Positions 1 through 8,737 of a DNA stretch of 64,000 nt are shown in pieces. Below the pieces are notes generated by a model. That model did not search any database. It had not been told where the DNA came from and saw nothing but the letters and a program-made list of their open reading frames with translations. Made by a program: the position numbers and the translations under genes. Every line of letters starts with the position of its first letter. The stretch's first letter is position 1. The stretch covers positions 1 to 64,000 of the forward strand of contig NZ_BMZP01000008.1 in the NCBI RefSeq assembly GCF_014652855.1. The letters run 5' to 3'. The stretch comes from Novosphingobium pokkalii (GTDB taxonomy: Bacteria; Pseudomonadota; Alphaproteobacteria; Sphingomonadales; Sphingomonadaceae).

Positions 1-304
1 TCCGTCCTTCCAATGGACCAGACTCTAATCAAGCTTGGAGGAAAATCAGGGGGTCACGTCAGGCCAGCCTCGGGCTTCGGATTAGTTGGTCACCGAGTAG
101 CTGCAACATGCGCGCTCGTGGCCGAAACGTGAGTGTGTCTGGATTGGGCATAAATTTCTCTATGCAACCTCCTTTTGAAGCCGACAATCCCAATTCAAGG
201 AGAGGCTTGTGCGGCTTCCGTTCCGCACCGAGATTCCGGCGTTCTGTACAATGGACCGCTGGGTCGATACCATACTCCGATTGACGCGTGCCGACCTAAC
301 GGTC
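1..304. other. Left-edge stretch without a recognisable gene
   Basis: No open frame here has a plausible start, ribosome binding site and recognisable product; the short frames on both strands look like chance reading frames. The stretch lies beyond the 3' end of the island membrane protein, so it probably belongs to the same integrated element. I looked for a second copy of the tRNA-Ser 3' end, which would mark the far boundary of the island, and did not find one, so the island should continue to the left of the window. Confidence 0.5.
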
Positions 305-1303
305 TCAGACGACACCGCCCCCAAGGTCGCCCGCTGCGTCCACTGCAAACCTGTATTCAACCGACCTGCCAGCAATCATCTTCTGGACCCAGTCGGCGGG
401 CTCGTCCGAGGCCTTGCCCTCGTTGAGTTCGGTGGAGCGGAAACCTTGACCATTCCTCACCACCCGGTTGTGGGTACGCCGGGCAACTTCAGCGTTATTC
501 AGCTTCCGGCCGTGCCATTCTGGCGCGTTCATCTCTTCCCAGACGGCGACGAGGACGGCCTGCAAAAGGGAGTGGCGATAAGAGCCTGCCGCGTATCCCT
601 TGCGCTTCAGGCATTCCCCGATCCATTCCGCCCTTGACTGGTACGGCACGCGCTGGAAGGGGTGGCGAAGATCCGCTGTCGCCTTGAGGGCACTGGCCTC
701 CAGCAAAGGTTCCGCCGGCAACGCGATTTCTTCAACCGTGATTTCAGCGCCACGGTAGCCATATTCGCGGCATGTGGCTCGACTGCGATCGTGGTCATCG
801 GGTGACATAAAAAGCGGCCAGAGACGGTCTGAAAATAAGCGGGGATCGAGTTCAACGCCTCCCGCAACGGCAATGACCTGACGCGCAGCGAAACCGACAA
901 AAACGTCTCCAGAATCAATATGATAAAGCGCGAACTGACGCATCATGGCCTTGGCCAACCATTCTGGTACCAGCCACGCCACCCCGTTCGGCGGGCGGCC
1001 AAAACGGGCAAACGCCTCCACCGACGCCCGGCACAAGACCGCGACGAACAGCAGCGCCAGAAGCGGAAGCACCACCACCGCCCACCAAATCCACGCCCGC
1101 CCCAACAGGGCCAGCACCGCTACCGCCAACACAGCCGCCACGATCACAACCGCCAGCGCCGCCACCGACTTCCATCGATCCATCCGCAACCAACCGGCCC
1201 GCGCCTCCGCCAGTTTAGCGTCAAACAGCGCCGCGCCCGCCGCGTAATCCCCAGCGCCCAACCGTTCCGCAACAAACACGCGCCCCGGCTTGCCCTCACG
1301 CAT
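305..1303 (-). CDS. Hypothetical membrane protein of a tRNA-Ser island
   Basis: A 332-residue protein I do not recognise. The N-terminal 40 residues or so are soluble, followed by two adjacent hydrophobic segments (roughly residues 45-95) that form a helical hairpin in the membrane. The remaining 240 residues are soluble, probably cytoplasmic, with no motif I can name. The ATG at 1303 overlaps the integrase stop by 8 bases, which suggests translational coupling; a longer start at 1333 would run 38 bases into the integrase and is less likely. It was presumably carried in with the integrase and may be cargo or an accessory of the element. The reading frame and the overlap are seen directly; any function is unknown. 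Confidence 0.6.
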   Translation of the reverse strand: MREGKPGRVFVAERLGAGDYAAGAALFDAKLAEARAGWLRMDRWKSVAALAVVIVAAVLAVAVLALLGRAWIWWAVVVLPLLALLFVAVLCRASVEAFARFGRPPNGVAWLVPEWLAKAMMRQFALYHIDSGDVFVGFAARQVIAVAGGVELDPRLFSDRLWPLFMSPDDHDRSRATCREYGYRGAEITVEEIALPAEPLLEASALKATADLRHPFQRVPYQSRAEWIGECLKRKGYAAGSYRHSLLQAVLVAVWEEMNAPEWHGRKLNNAEVARRTHNRVVRNGQGFRSTELNEGKASDEPADWVQKMIAGRSVEYRFAVDAAGDLGGGVV

Positions 1304-2525
1304 CGCCAACCTCCTGCTCCGCGTCAGCCTCATCGCCCCCTTCCGCCTTCTCCACCCGCGCGATTCGCGTCAGCAGCACCGGCCGGCCCATGCAGTAATC
1401 CGCCCAGGTGGCCATCATCACCTTGCGCTTTTCCAGCAGCTTGCCGCGGCGATAGGCGGCCTCGACCTTGTTGCCGATGGTGTGGGCCAGCGCCATTTCG
1501 GCGATCTCGTTCTCGAAATCGGTCTCCTCGCTCACCCAGTCGCGGAAGGACGAGCGGAAGCCATGCGGCACTGCCTTCACCTTCATGTCGCGACAAATCT
1601 TGGTCAGCGTCATGTCGCTCAATTGCGAATCCCGCCGCGTGCCGGGGAAGACCAGCTCGTCGGTCGCGCGGCGATAGACCGCCGCCTTTTCCAGCACCTT
1701 CAGCGCGTCATCACACAGCGGCACGACATGCTCCTCGCCCGCCTTCATGCGCTCGGCGGGGATAGTCCAGAGCTTTTCCTTGAGGTCGATCTCGCTCCAC
1801 ACCGCGCCGCGAATCTCGCCCGAACGCAGCGCCGTCAGCACCAGCATTTCGAACGCCAACCGCCCCACGCTCTCCCGCGATCGCAGGCTTTTCATGAAGG
1901 CAGGCACCTGATCATAGGGCAGCGCCGCCTGATGCTCGACCTTGCGCTTGGCCTTGGGCAGCGATTTGTTGAGCGCCGCCATCGCCAGCGCGTGCTCACG
2001 GTAGCCTTTGGCCACGGCCCAATCGATCACCATCGCAATGCGCTGACGCACGCGCCGCGCCGTCTCCTGCTTGGCCAACCAGATCGGCAGCAGCGCATCG
2101 CGCACATGCTGCCCCTCGATCAGCGAAACCGACATGTCGCCAATATGCGGGAAGGCATAGGTGGTCAGCGTCGTCAACCACTGGGCGGCGTGCTTCTTGT
2201 TCTTCCAGCTGGCGTGATGCTCGGCATAGACCAGCGCCGCCGCCTCGCGGAAGGTCGGGATGCCCGCTTCCTTCACCCGCTCGCGGACCGGGTCCAGCCC
2301 CGCCTCGATCTGGCTGCGCACTTTGGCCGCCGCCGTGCGCGCCTGCGCCAGCGTCACCTTCTTCGTGCTGCCCAGACCAATGTCGCGCCGCTTGCCCTTT
2401 TTCTGCACACGGCAGACCCAGGCCTTGCTGCCACCGGGCGCGACGACGAGGTAAAGCCCGTCACCATCGGCATAGCGCCCCGGCGCCCGATCAGCCTTGA
2501 CGAAAGTGGCGCTGAGACGGCCCAT
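1296..2525 (-). CDS. Tyrosine recombinase, P4-type phage/island integrase
   Basis: Site-specific recombinase of 409 residues, the usual length for P4-like integrases. The first 90 or so residues form the DUF4102-type arm-binding domain (GDGLYL and W-C-R-V-Q patterns), the middle is the core-binding SAM-like domain, and the C-terminal catalytic domain begins near residue 205. Visible catalytic residues are R234 (in TALRSGEIRG), H321 and R324 (HGFR), H348 and the nucleophile Y358 (EAAYRR), so the enzyme looks intact. It reads away from tRNA-Ser(GGA), whose 3' end lies 139 bases upstream of its start. That is the standard arrangement for an element integrated into the 3' end of a tRNA. Family and catalytic residues are clear; the exact crossover site is inferred. 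Confidence 0.9.
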   Translation of the reverse strand: MGRLSATFVKADRAPGRYADGDGLYLVVAPGGSKAWVCRVQKKGKRRDIGLGSTKKVTLAQARTAAAKVRSQIEAGLDPVRERVKEAGIPTFREAAALVYAEHHASWKNKKHAAQWLTTLTTYAFPHIGDMSVSLIEGQHVRDALLPIWLAKQETARRVRQRIAMVIDWAVAKGYREHALAMAALNKSLPKAKRKVEHQAALPYDQVPAFMKSLRSRESVGRLAFEMLVLTALRSGEIRGAVWSEIDLKEKLWTIPAERMKAGEEHVVPLCDDALKVLEKAAVYRRATDELVFPGTRRDSQLSDMTLTKICRDMKVKAVPHGFRSSFRDWVSEETDFENEIAEMALAHTIGNKVEAAYRRGKLLEKRKVMMATWADYCMGRPVLLTRIARVEKAEGGDEADAEQEVGDA

Positions 2526-2606
2526 TTTCTATCCCACATTTTCTACCACACGAGACGCGGGTTACCATGCCTTTTGATGGGGCACGATGCAACAGGAAAA
2601 TGGCAG

Positions 2607-2631
2607 AAAACCCCTGATATTGAGGGGTTTT
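2607..2631 (-). terminator. Probable terminator after tRNA-Ser
   Basis: A 9-base-pair inverted repeat, AAAACCCCT / AGGGGTTTT, with a 7-base loop lies about 34 bases past the 3' end of tRNA-Ser on the minus strand. The stem ends in a short T run on either strand, so it could stop transcription leaving the tRNA and shield the integrase from read-through. The symmetric T runs make the preferred direction uncertain. Confidence 0.5.
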
Positions 2632-2664
2632 TGGGTCAGTTTGGTTTTCGGTGAAATACCCAGG

Positions 2665-2755
2665 TGGCGGAGCGGGAGGGATTCGAACCCTCGATACGCT
2701 TTTGACGTATACTCACTTTCCAGGCGAGCGCCTTCGACCACTCGGCCACCGCTCC
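2665..2755 (-). tRNA. tRNA-Ser(GGA)
   Basis: The minus strand folds into a complete class II serine tRNA of 91 bases including an encoded CCA. The acceptor stem GGAGCGG pairs with CCGCTCC and is followed by discriminator G. The anticodon stem CTCGC/GTGAG closes loop CTGGAAA with anticodon GGA. There is a long variable arm, and the T arm is GAGGG-TTCGAAT-CCCTC. The gene is intact although an integrase abuts its 3' side, as expected when integration restores the tRNA end. Confidence 0.95.
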
Positions 2756-2829
2756 GCATGCACTGGAAGGCGCCCACTAGCGGCCCGTGTGGGGTTGCGC
2801 AAGGGCGGTTTGGCGATCACAACAGCAAA

Positions 2830-3783
2830 ATGTGGATACGTCCTGCCGCTTCGCTGATCCTGGCCCTCGCCCTTCCCTTTGCCCTCCCCCCTGCTGCCCT
2901 GGCAAAGCCTGCCGAACCGGCGGCGCCGCCCAGCCCGAGCGAGATCGTCGCGGCAGCGCCGGTGGGCGATTGGGTGGCGATCGCGCCGGCGCAATTGCTG
3001 GTGATGGACCTGGCGCCGACGGCCGATGGCGCGGCGCGGCAGGTGGTGATCCAGTTGCTGCCCGCGCCCTGGTCGCAAGGCTGGATCGGCAACATCCGCA
3101 AGCTGGCCGAGGCGCATTTCTGGGACGGCACGGCGATCAATCGCGTGCAGGATGGCTATGTCGTGCAATGGGGCGATCCCGATGCGGAGGACAAGGCCAA
3201 GGCGCGCGCCCTGCCCCCTACCCTGCTGAGCATTCCGCAGGGCGCTTATACGCTCACCGCCGGGGCCGCGCCGGCGCTGGAGGGGCCCCGCCTCGCCGAT
3301 GGCATCTATGCGGCGGTAGCCGGCTTCTACCAGGGCTGGCCGATCGCGATGGGGCCGGGTGACACGCCCGAGACCTGGCCGGTGCATTGCTATGGCACGG
3401 TGGGTGTCGGGCGCGACATGCCGCCCGATAGCGGCACGGGCGCGGAACTCTACGCCGTGATCGGCGATGCGCCGCGCCAGCTCGATCGCAACATCGCCGT
3501 GGTCGGCCGGGTGATTTCCGGCATGGAATGGCTGTCCAGCCTGCCGCGCGGCAAGGGCGACATGGGGTTTTACCGCAAGCCGGAAGAGCGCACGCCGATC
3601 CTGAGCGTGCGCCTGGGCAGCGACGTGCCCGGCCTGCCCACCTGGCAATACCTGTCCACCGCCAGCGCCAGCTTCGCCCGCTATGTTGACGCGCGGGCCA
3701 ACCGGCGCGATCCGTTCTACGTGCGCCCGGCCGGCGGCGTGGACATCTGCAACGCGCCCGTGCCGATCCGTATCAAGCCCTGA
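2830..3783 (+). CDS. Cyclophilin-type peptidyl-prolyl isomerase, secreted
   Basis: A 317-residue protein with a Sec signal peptide (charged start, hydrophobic run, cleavage near ALA-KP at about residue 26), so it should act in the periplasm. The segment from about residue 95 to 125 matches the cyclophilin core: F-W-D-G-T-A-I-N-R-V followed by V-V-Q-W-G-D-P, the counterpart of the family's FHRV...QGGDP. Substrates would be folding exported proteins. The Phe-His pair normally found before Arg-Val is Ile-Asn here, so catalytic strength may be reduced. The ATG at 2830 was chosen because the signal peptide begins there; the open frame extends further upstream through tRNA-Ser and cannot be coding there. 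It is divergent from tRNA-Ser. Confidence 0.75.
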   Translation: MWIRPAASLILALALPFALPPAALAKPAEPAAPPSPSEIVAAAPVGDWVAIAPAQLLVMDLAPTADGAARQVVIQLLPAPWSQGWIGNIRKLAEAHFWDGTAINRVQDGYVVQWGDPDAEDKAKARALPPTLLSIPQGAYTLTAGAAPALEGPRLADGIYAAVAGFYQGWPIAMGPGDTPETWPVHCYGTVGVGRDMPPDSGTGAELYAVIGDAPRQLDRNIAVVGRVISGMEWLSSLPRGKGDMGFYRKPEERTPILSVRLGSDVPGLPTWQYLSTASASFARYVDARANRRDPFYVRPAGGVDICNAPVPIRIKP

Positions 3784-3792
3784 GAAACGGCG

Positions 3793-5883
3793 CTAGATCC
3801 GGTCAGCCTGGGCCACTGCATCGCTGGCGCGCAGGGCGCTGATGATGCGGGTGAGATGCGCCAAGTCGCGCACTTCCAGATCGACCAGATAGGTGTGGAA
3901 CGGATTTTCCCGCTGGGTCATTTCCAGGTTGACCACGTTGGCATGGTTCTTGGCAAAGATGCCGGCCATTTCCGCCAGCGTACCAGGCCGGTTATAGAGC
4001 TCGGCCCGGATGCGGCCCACCGCGCCATCGGTGCGCTTGTCCCATGACAGGTCGATCCAGTCGGCATCCACGCCATCGGCCAGCTTTTCGCAGTCGATCG
4101 CGTGGACTTCCACGCCCTTGCCCGGCCGGCGCAGGCCGACGATGCGATCGCCCGGCACGGGGTGGCAACAATCGGCCAGCTTGAACGCCATGCCCGGCGT
4201 CAGGCCCCGGACGGCGATGGCGCGCTGCTGGCGCGGCCAGTCTTCGGGGTTGGGCAGGTTGGCGGTGCTGCCGGGCACCAGCGCTTCCATCACCTGGCGA
4301 TCGTCCAGCTTGGCCGTTCCAATCGCCACCATCAGGTCTTCTTCACTGTTTAGTTTCAGGCGCTTGACCGCATCGGCCAGCGCTTTCTTGCCCACCGGCG
4401 TGGCCAGTCGCTCGGCAATTTCCTCATAGAGCTTGCGCCCGATCAGAGCGACTTCGGCGCGCTCCTTCTGGCGCACGGCGCGGCGGATGGCGGCGCGCGC
4501 CTTGCCCGTCACGGCAAAGCCCAGCCACGAGAGTTGCGGCTCGGAATTGCGGCTCTTGATGATTTCCACCACGTCGCCATTGCCCAGCGGGGTGCGCAGC
4601 GGCACGTGGCGGCCGTTGATCTTGGCCCCCACCGCCTGCGCGCCCAGATTGGTGTGCACGGCAAAGGCAAAGTCGATCGGCGTGGCCCCCTTGGGCAACT
4701 GGAACAGCGCGCCCTTGGGGGTGAAGGCAAAGATGCGATCCTGGTAGATCGCCATCTTGGTGTTTTCGAGCAGTTCCTCGGCATCGTGGCTGGCATCGAG
4801 AATCTCGACCAGATCACGCAGCCAGCCCACTTCCCCGTCCGGCTCGCCCCCCTGCTTGTAGGCCCAGTGCGCGGCAAGGCCGTATTCGTTGCGGTGGTGC
4901 ATCTCGCGCGTCTTGATCTGCACTTCCACGCGGCGCGCATTGTTATAGATCAGAGAGGTGTGCAGGCTCTTGTAGCCGTTGATCTTGGGCGTGGAGATAT
5001 AGTCCTTGAACCGCCCGGGGATCATCTGCCAGGTCTGGTGCAGCACCCCCAGTGCCTTGTAGCATTCGCCCACGTCGTCCACCAGCACGCGGAATGCCAT
5101 GATATCGGTGATCTGCTCGAACGAGACGTGGCGCTCGGCCATCTTCTTCCAGATCGAATAGGGGTGCTTCTCGCGCCCCGCCACTTCCACGCGCACCCCG
5201 GCTTCGGCCAGCGCCTGCTTGATCGATAGGGCAATGTCGCCCACCTCGCCGCCGCCCTCGCTGCGGATCGCGGCCAGGCGCCCGGTGATCGTGGCATAGG
5301 CTTCGGGCTCCAGTTGCTCGAACGCCAGCAACTGCATTTCCCGCATGTATTCGTACATGCCCACGCGCTGGGCGAGCGGGGCATAGATTTCCATCGTCTC
5401 GCGCGCGATGCGGCGGCGCTTGTCCTCGCTCTTGATGAAATGGAGCGTGCGCATGTTGTGCAGCCGGTCCGCCAGCTTGACCAGCAGCACGCGCAAGTCT
5501 TCGCTCATCGCCAGCAGGAACTTGCGCAGGTTCTCCGCCGCGCGCTCGCTTTCCGTCATCGTCTCGATCTTGGAAAGCTTGGTCACCCCATCGACCAGCC
5601 GCGCCACGTCGGCGCCGAACAATCGCTCGATCTCGTCCACCGTGGCGAGCGTATCCTCCACCGTATCGTGGAGCAGCGCGGTGACGATGGTTTCCTGGTC
5701 GAGCTTCAGCTCGGTCATCAACCCGGCCACTTCCACCGGGTGGGAGAAATAGGGATCCCCACTCGCGCGCTTCTGCGTCCCGTGTTTCTGCACGGTATAG
5801 ACATAGGCACGGTTGAGCATGGCCTCGTCCGCCTGGGGAGCATAGGCCAGCACACGTTCGACAAGTTCATATTGGCGGAGCAT
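3793..5883 (-). CDS. rel: Bifunctional (p)ppGpp synthase/hydrolase
   Basis: Rel/SpoT-family enzyme of 696 residues. It makes the alarmone (p)ppGpp from GTP/GDP and ATP and also degrades it, and is usually the only long RelA/SpoT homolog in alphaproteobacteria. The N-terminal HD hydrolase domain is intact (S-H-P-V-E-V and LLHDTVEDT, residues about 45-75). The synthetase domain follows at about 240-350 (Y-S-I-W-K-K-M, DIMAFRV, GYKSLHT). Next come a TGS domain near 385-445 (FTPKGALFQLPKG) and a C-terminal ACT domain in the last 75 residues (R-A-E-L-Y-N-R-P-G-T-L). Both activities should therefore be functional. The gene stands alone; rpoZ, often its upstream neighbour in this class, is not seen here. 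Confidence 0.93.
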   Translation of the reverse strand: MLRQYELVERVLAYAPQADEAMLNRAYVYTVQKHGTQKRASGDPYFSHPVEVAGLMTELKLDQETIVTALLHDTVEDTLATVDEIERLFGADVARLVDGVTKLSKIETMTESERAAENLRKFLLAMSEDLRVLLVKLADRLHNMRTLHFIKSEDKRRRIARETMEIYAPLAQRVGMYEYMREMQLLAFEQLEPEAYATITGRLAAIRSEGGGEVGDIALSIKQALAEAGVRVEVAGREKHPYSIWKKMAERHVSFEQITDIMAFRVLVDDVGECYKALGVLHQTWQMIPGRFKDYISTPKINGYKSLHTSLIYNNARRVEVQIKTREMHHRNEYGLAAHWAYKQGGEPDGEVGWLRDLVEILDASHDAEELLENTKMAIYQDRIFAFTPKGALFQLPKGATPIDFAFAVHTNLGAQAVGAKINGRHVPLRTPLGNGDVVEIIKSRNSEPQLSWLGFAVTGKARAAIRRAVRQKERAEVALIGRKLYEEIAERLATPVGKKALADAVKRLKLNSEEDLMVAIGTAKLDDRQVMEALVPGSTANLPNPEDWPRQQRAIAVRGLTPGMAFKLADCCHPVPGDRIVGLRRPGKGVEVHAIDCEKLADGVDADWIDLSWDKRTDGAVGRIRAELYNRPGTLAEMAGIFAKNHANVVNLEMTQRENPFHTYLVDLEVRDLAHLTRIISALRASDAVAQADRI

Positions 5884-6208
5884 TACCTGGCCTAGATGGG
5901 GGAAATGAGGGGCCTAGGGCAAGGGGAAAGGCTGGGGGATTTTGGCGATAAGTGTGATTGAGCAGGGCAGAGCCGCGGCCCACGTCCGCCAAGGCCGGAT
6001 CTCCGCCGACCGGCTGGCGCGTAACCGGTATCCACTACATGAAGCCCCGCGCTGCCTGTTGACCTGGACGAGTCGTGGAGCGGCCAGCAAGTCACGTCAT
6101 TCCGGATAGATTTTCACATTGTATCTGATTGATGCGAAATATATCACCCCAACCCGACGGATCAAAGCCGGTGCACAGGTTGCGCACCGGAATGCGGGGG
6201 AATCACGA
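5884..6208. other. Divergent intergenic region between rel and a secreted protein
   Basis: This 325-base gap separates two divergent genes and should hold both promoters. I see no gene with a credible start. AT-richer bases around 6105-6145 (TTGTAT at 6119 and TATATC near 6140) could form a promoter for the rightward gene, but the spacing is poor. An inverted repeat CCGGTGC / GCACCGG lies at about 6169-6190, just before the rightward start, and could be an operator or leader hairpin. Confidence 0.35.
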
Positions 6209-7078
6209 ATGAAGCGCATCATCACGCTGGCGCTGGCGGCAATTGCGTCGCCCGCCATGGCGCAAACGGCTGCCCCATCGGCGCCGGCCACCACGGCTCA
6301 GGCGTCCACGCCGACCGCCATCGTCTTTTCGGAAAAAGGCGCCAACGGGATGAGCGATCTTCCCATGGGCGTCCACCGCATTCCCGACAGCGATGTGGTT
6401 GTTTCCGGATACCAGGGTGGCGGCGGGATCGGTCTACTGTTCGGCGTGGTCGGCGTGCTGGTGCAAAGCTCGATCAACGCGGGAACCGGCACGGACAAGG
6501 TCCACAACGTGGAAGACGACCTGCGCTTCGACGTTCGCGCCAAGGCTATCGAGATGACCAACGCGGTCATGGCCGGCGACCGGTTCAAGACCGCCTACAC
6601 GCTCACGCCCCAGCCGGGCGGCAGCACGATGACGGTATCGCCCTATGTCGTGCTGACCTTCGTCAAGAAAACCGAGGACGTGCGCCCCTACATCGTCCTG
6701 AAGACCAAAGTTGCCACCGGCACCGACTCCGGCAAGACGATCAAGTATTTCTGCTGCGAAGGCAAAGCTATGCCGCTCGCCACCCTGACCGAAAACAACG
6801 GCGCCCGCCTGAAGGAAGTGCTCAACTCAGAGCTTGAGACCGCCGTCAACGTGATGCTGCTCGATCGCTCGCAGCCTTTCCCGCGCAACGACGAGGCCAA
6901 GCTGGAAACCAATGGCATGCTCCCGTTCGTGGGCAAGCCGCTGAAGTGGCGCGGGTTCGATCTCGGCACCTACAACAATTACCGCCTGATCGAATATCGC
7001 GGCGGATTGTTCGTGTTCTCGGGCGTGAACATCGTCGAGCCGGATGGCCTGGAAATCACGCCGGTGGTCAAGAAGTGA
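6209..7078 (+). CDS. Secreted protein of unknown function
   Basis: I do not recognise this 289-residue protein. It begins with a clear Sec signal peptide (MKRIITLALAAIASPAMAQ, cleavage after AMA or AQ), so it should be periplasmic. A Gly-rich hydrophobic patch around residues 72-95 (GGGGIGLLFGVVGVL) could contact membrane. The C-terminal part is soluble and may be beta-rich. One Cys pair (CC in KYFCCEG) is present. The ATG at 6209 was chosen for the signal peptide and a preceding G-rich stretch (GGGGGAATC); the frame is open upstream from 6119 but would then bury the signal peptide. It is followed by another secreted orphan in the same direction. Confidence 0.65.
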   Translation: MKRIITLALAAIASPAMAQTAAPSAPATTAQASTPTAIVFSEKGANGMSDLPMGVHRIPDSDVVVSGYQGGGGIGLLFGVVGVLVQSSINAGTGTDKVHNVEDDLRFDVRAKAIEMTNAVMAGDRFKTAYTLTPQPGGSTMTVSPYVVLTFVKKTEDVRPYIVLKTKVATGTDSGKTIKYFCCEGKAMPLATLTENNGARLKEVLNSELETAVNVMLLDRSQPFPRNDEAKLETNGMLPFVGKPLKWRGFDLGTYNNYRLIEYRGGLFVFSGVNIVEPDGLEITPVVKK

Positions 7079-7253
7079 AGGGTGGTGCGGCGACTGCTTG
7101 AAACGCCTCATCGGGCTTTGCGGGAGACTTGGTCTGGTCGCAGAGCCCGATATGCGGCGTTCTCACGCAAGGAAGCCCGAAGACCGCATACTGCATCACT
7201 GTCGCTGATCGATTTATGTGTGCTACCCCGGATTCTCCAAGATCGGACATCCA

Positions 7254-7850
7254 ATGATCAAGGCGATTGTTCTTCGTTGTGGCGCCCTGTTGATGACGGC
7301 CATTGCGTCATCAAGCGTGGCCAGTGCTCAAGAGGTAGGAAAAGCAGAAATCCACAACCAGGTGGCGTCTGGCAATCTTGAGTCTCTGCACAAACTCGGC
7401 TGCATTCCGCTCACCAAAGCCTCGCCGGAATACAATCCGGTCGACCTATATCGAGGGGCAAAAGTCTGCCTGGATGCCGGACGCCTGCAAGATGCGTTCG
7501 CATTGGTCAGTTTGGCAAATGTGTACGGTCGCTTCGACATGCTTCGCGTTGCTGACACGACAGCCCATCAAGCCGTTGCTGTGGCACGGATGGAAGTCTT
7601 TTCTGAAACGCCTGACGCTGTGAAGCAGGAATTCTCTGATCTCGCGGCCAAAAATATGAGTAACTCCGTCCAGCACGCTGAGCTCTGCCGCGCTGTGCAA
7701 GCACTGGGTGCCCCGACTTACAACCCGCGCTACATGGTTCAGCACGGCATGATGGCCTTCATGCAAAGAAGTGGTGATGGACTGGTGAAAGACTTTGATC
7801 GGACCAAGGCCTGGTCGGATGTCCTGACTTCCTATCTGAAGTGCGTTTAA
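7254..7850 (+). CDS. Secreted protein of unknown function, low GC
   Basis: A 198-residue protein I do not recognise. The first 25 residues form a signal peptide (hydrophobic core after MIKAIVLRC, cleavage near ASA-QE). The rest is mostly helical by eye, with repeated short Ala/Leu helices (SLHKLG, DAFALVSLA), vaguely like Sel1/TPR-type helical-repeat proteins, but no repeat is clear enough to name. The ATG at 7254 keeps the signal peptide at the N terminus; a GTG at 7218 would add 12 residues. Base composition and codon use are visibly less GC-rich than the neighbours (many AAA, ATT, TTC and GCA codons), which hints at recent acquisition. Confidence 0.6.
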   Translation: MIKAIVLRCGALLMTAIASSSVASAQEVGKAEIHNQVASGNLESLHKLGCIPLTKASPEYNPVDLYRGAKVCLDAGRLQDAFALVSLANVYGRFDMLRVADTTAHQAVAVARMEVFSETPDAVKQEFSDLAAKNMSNSVQHAELCRAVQALGAPTYNPRYMVQHGMMAFMQRSGDGLVKDFDRTKAWSDVLTSYLKCV

Positions 7851-7946
7851 ACGGTCAGCAAGTTCTGGGTGCGGCTTGTTGAGTTGCCCGTCCTTTATGC
7901 GCAAGACCCGCGCTCCTGCCTTGGTTTAGCAGGTACTCTCCCACGT

Positions 7947-8040
7947 GCATGTGCACATGCCCTCCCCTAACCCCTCCCGCAAGCGGGAGGGGGATTTTCG
8001 AGCTCCCCTCCCGCTTGCGGGAGGGGCTGGGGGAGGGAAT
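7947..8040. repeat. REP-like palindromic element
   Basis: The stretch opens with a perfect 14-base palindrome (GCATGTGCACATGC, 7947-7960). It continues with two G/C hairpins built on CCCTCCCGCAAGCGGGAGGG and its mirror form, separated by about 15 bases, the second one running into CTGGGGGAGGG. The two-hairpin layout is typical of REP/BIME elements. It sits between convergent genes and may also act as a transcription stop. Confidence 0.65.
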
Positions 8041-8103
8041 GTTGCCGCGCCAGTCGATCCGTTGGCCACATAGCCATTCCAGCTTTCCGGCCTATCCCGG
8101 ACC

Positions 8104-8733
8104 TCACCCCAAAACCGGCACCTGCGGCGCTTCCTCGCCCAGCAGGCCCAGCCCGCGCGGGTCGGGGAAGACTTCCACGAAGCGCGCATAAGGCACAAAC
8201 CCCTGCGCCATGTAGAACGGCAGCGCGCTCGGGCCGTCGAGCGTGCAGGTGTGCACCCACACACGGCTTACGCCTTCCCGCCCCCACGCCCGTTGCAGGG
8301 CGCGGCGCATCAGCCATTTGCCGAAGCCTTTGCCGGTGGCGCCGGGGATCAGGCCGAAGAAGGCGATTTCCGCCTCGCCGCCCGTGCGGAAATCGAGTTC
8401 CAGCATGCCGACCTCTACCCCGGCGCGGTCGGCCACGGCGTAAAGCTCCACATCGGAATCGTGGATGATCGCGGCGAGCGCGGCGTCGTCCATGGCGAGG
8501 CGCGACCACCACAGCCACTTGGCGCCGACGCGGCGATAGAGCAGGCGGTATTTCGCTGGCTCGGCCGCTTTCCAGCGCACCAGTTGCAGCGGCACGTCGG
8601 CTTCGGGCACCAGCCGCTTGAGGCTGGCGGGCGGCTCGCGCATCTCCAGCGCGGTGACCACGGCGGCCAGGTCGCCCGGCGCGAGCGCGTGAAAGCCCTG
8701 CCCCAGCGGCGCGGCAACGTCGGCAATCGCCAT
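8104..8733 (-). CDS. GNAT-family N-acetyltransferase
   Basis: A 209-residue member of the GNAT superfamily, which transfers an acetyl group from acetyl-CoA to an amine. The acetyl-CoA loop is visible as P-G-A-T-G-K-G-F-G-K-W-L (the Q/R-x-x-G-x-G/A motif), followed by helix ALQRAW and the closing strand VWVHTCTLDGPSALPFYMAQGF, in which the ALPFYMAQGF part is the usual ALAFYEKxGF motif. The substrate cannot be told. It starts 4 bases after the hemF stop, so the two genes are probably co-transcribed, though no biochemical link is obvious. Confidence 0.8.
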   Translation of the reverse strand: MAIADVAAPLGQGFHALAPGDLAAVVTALEMREPPASLKRLVPEADVPLQLVRWKAAEPAKYRLLYRRVGAKWLWWSRLAMDDAALAAIIHDSDVELYAVADRAGVEVGMLELDFRTGGEAEIAFFGLIPGATGKGFGKWLMRRALQRAWGREGVSRVWVHTCTLDGPSALPFYMAQGFVPYARFVEVFPDPRGLGLLGEEAPQVPVLG

Positions 8734-8737
8734 GCGT

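Noticed and set aside
209..637. A 142-codon plus-strand frame near the left edge
   Set aside because: Lies opposite the island membrane protein, lacks a clear ribosome site and has no recognisable domain. I kept the minus-strand gene because it overlaps the integrase in an operon-like way.
1..2664. A second tRNA-Ser 3' end marking the far attachment site
   Set aside because: I scanned for the T-arm and acceptor sequence of tRNA-Ser and saw no repeat inside the window; the island must extend further left or the site is too short to see.
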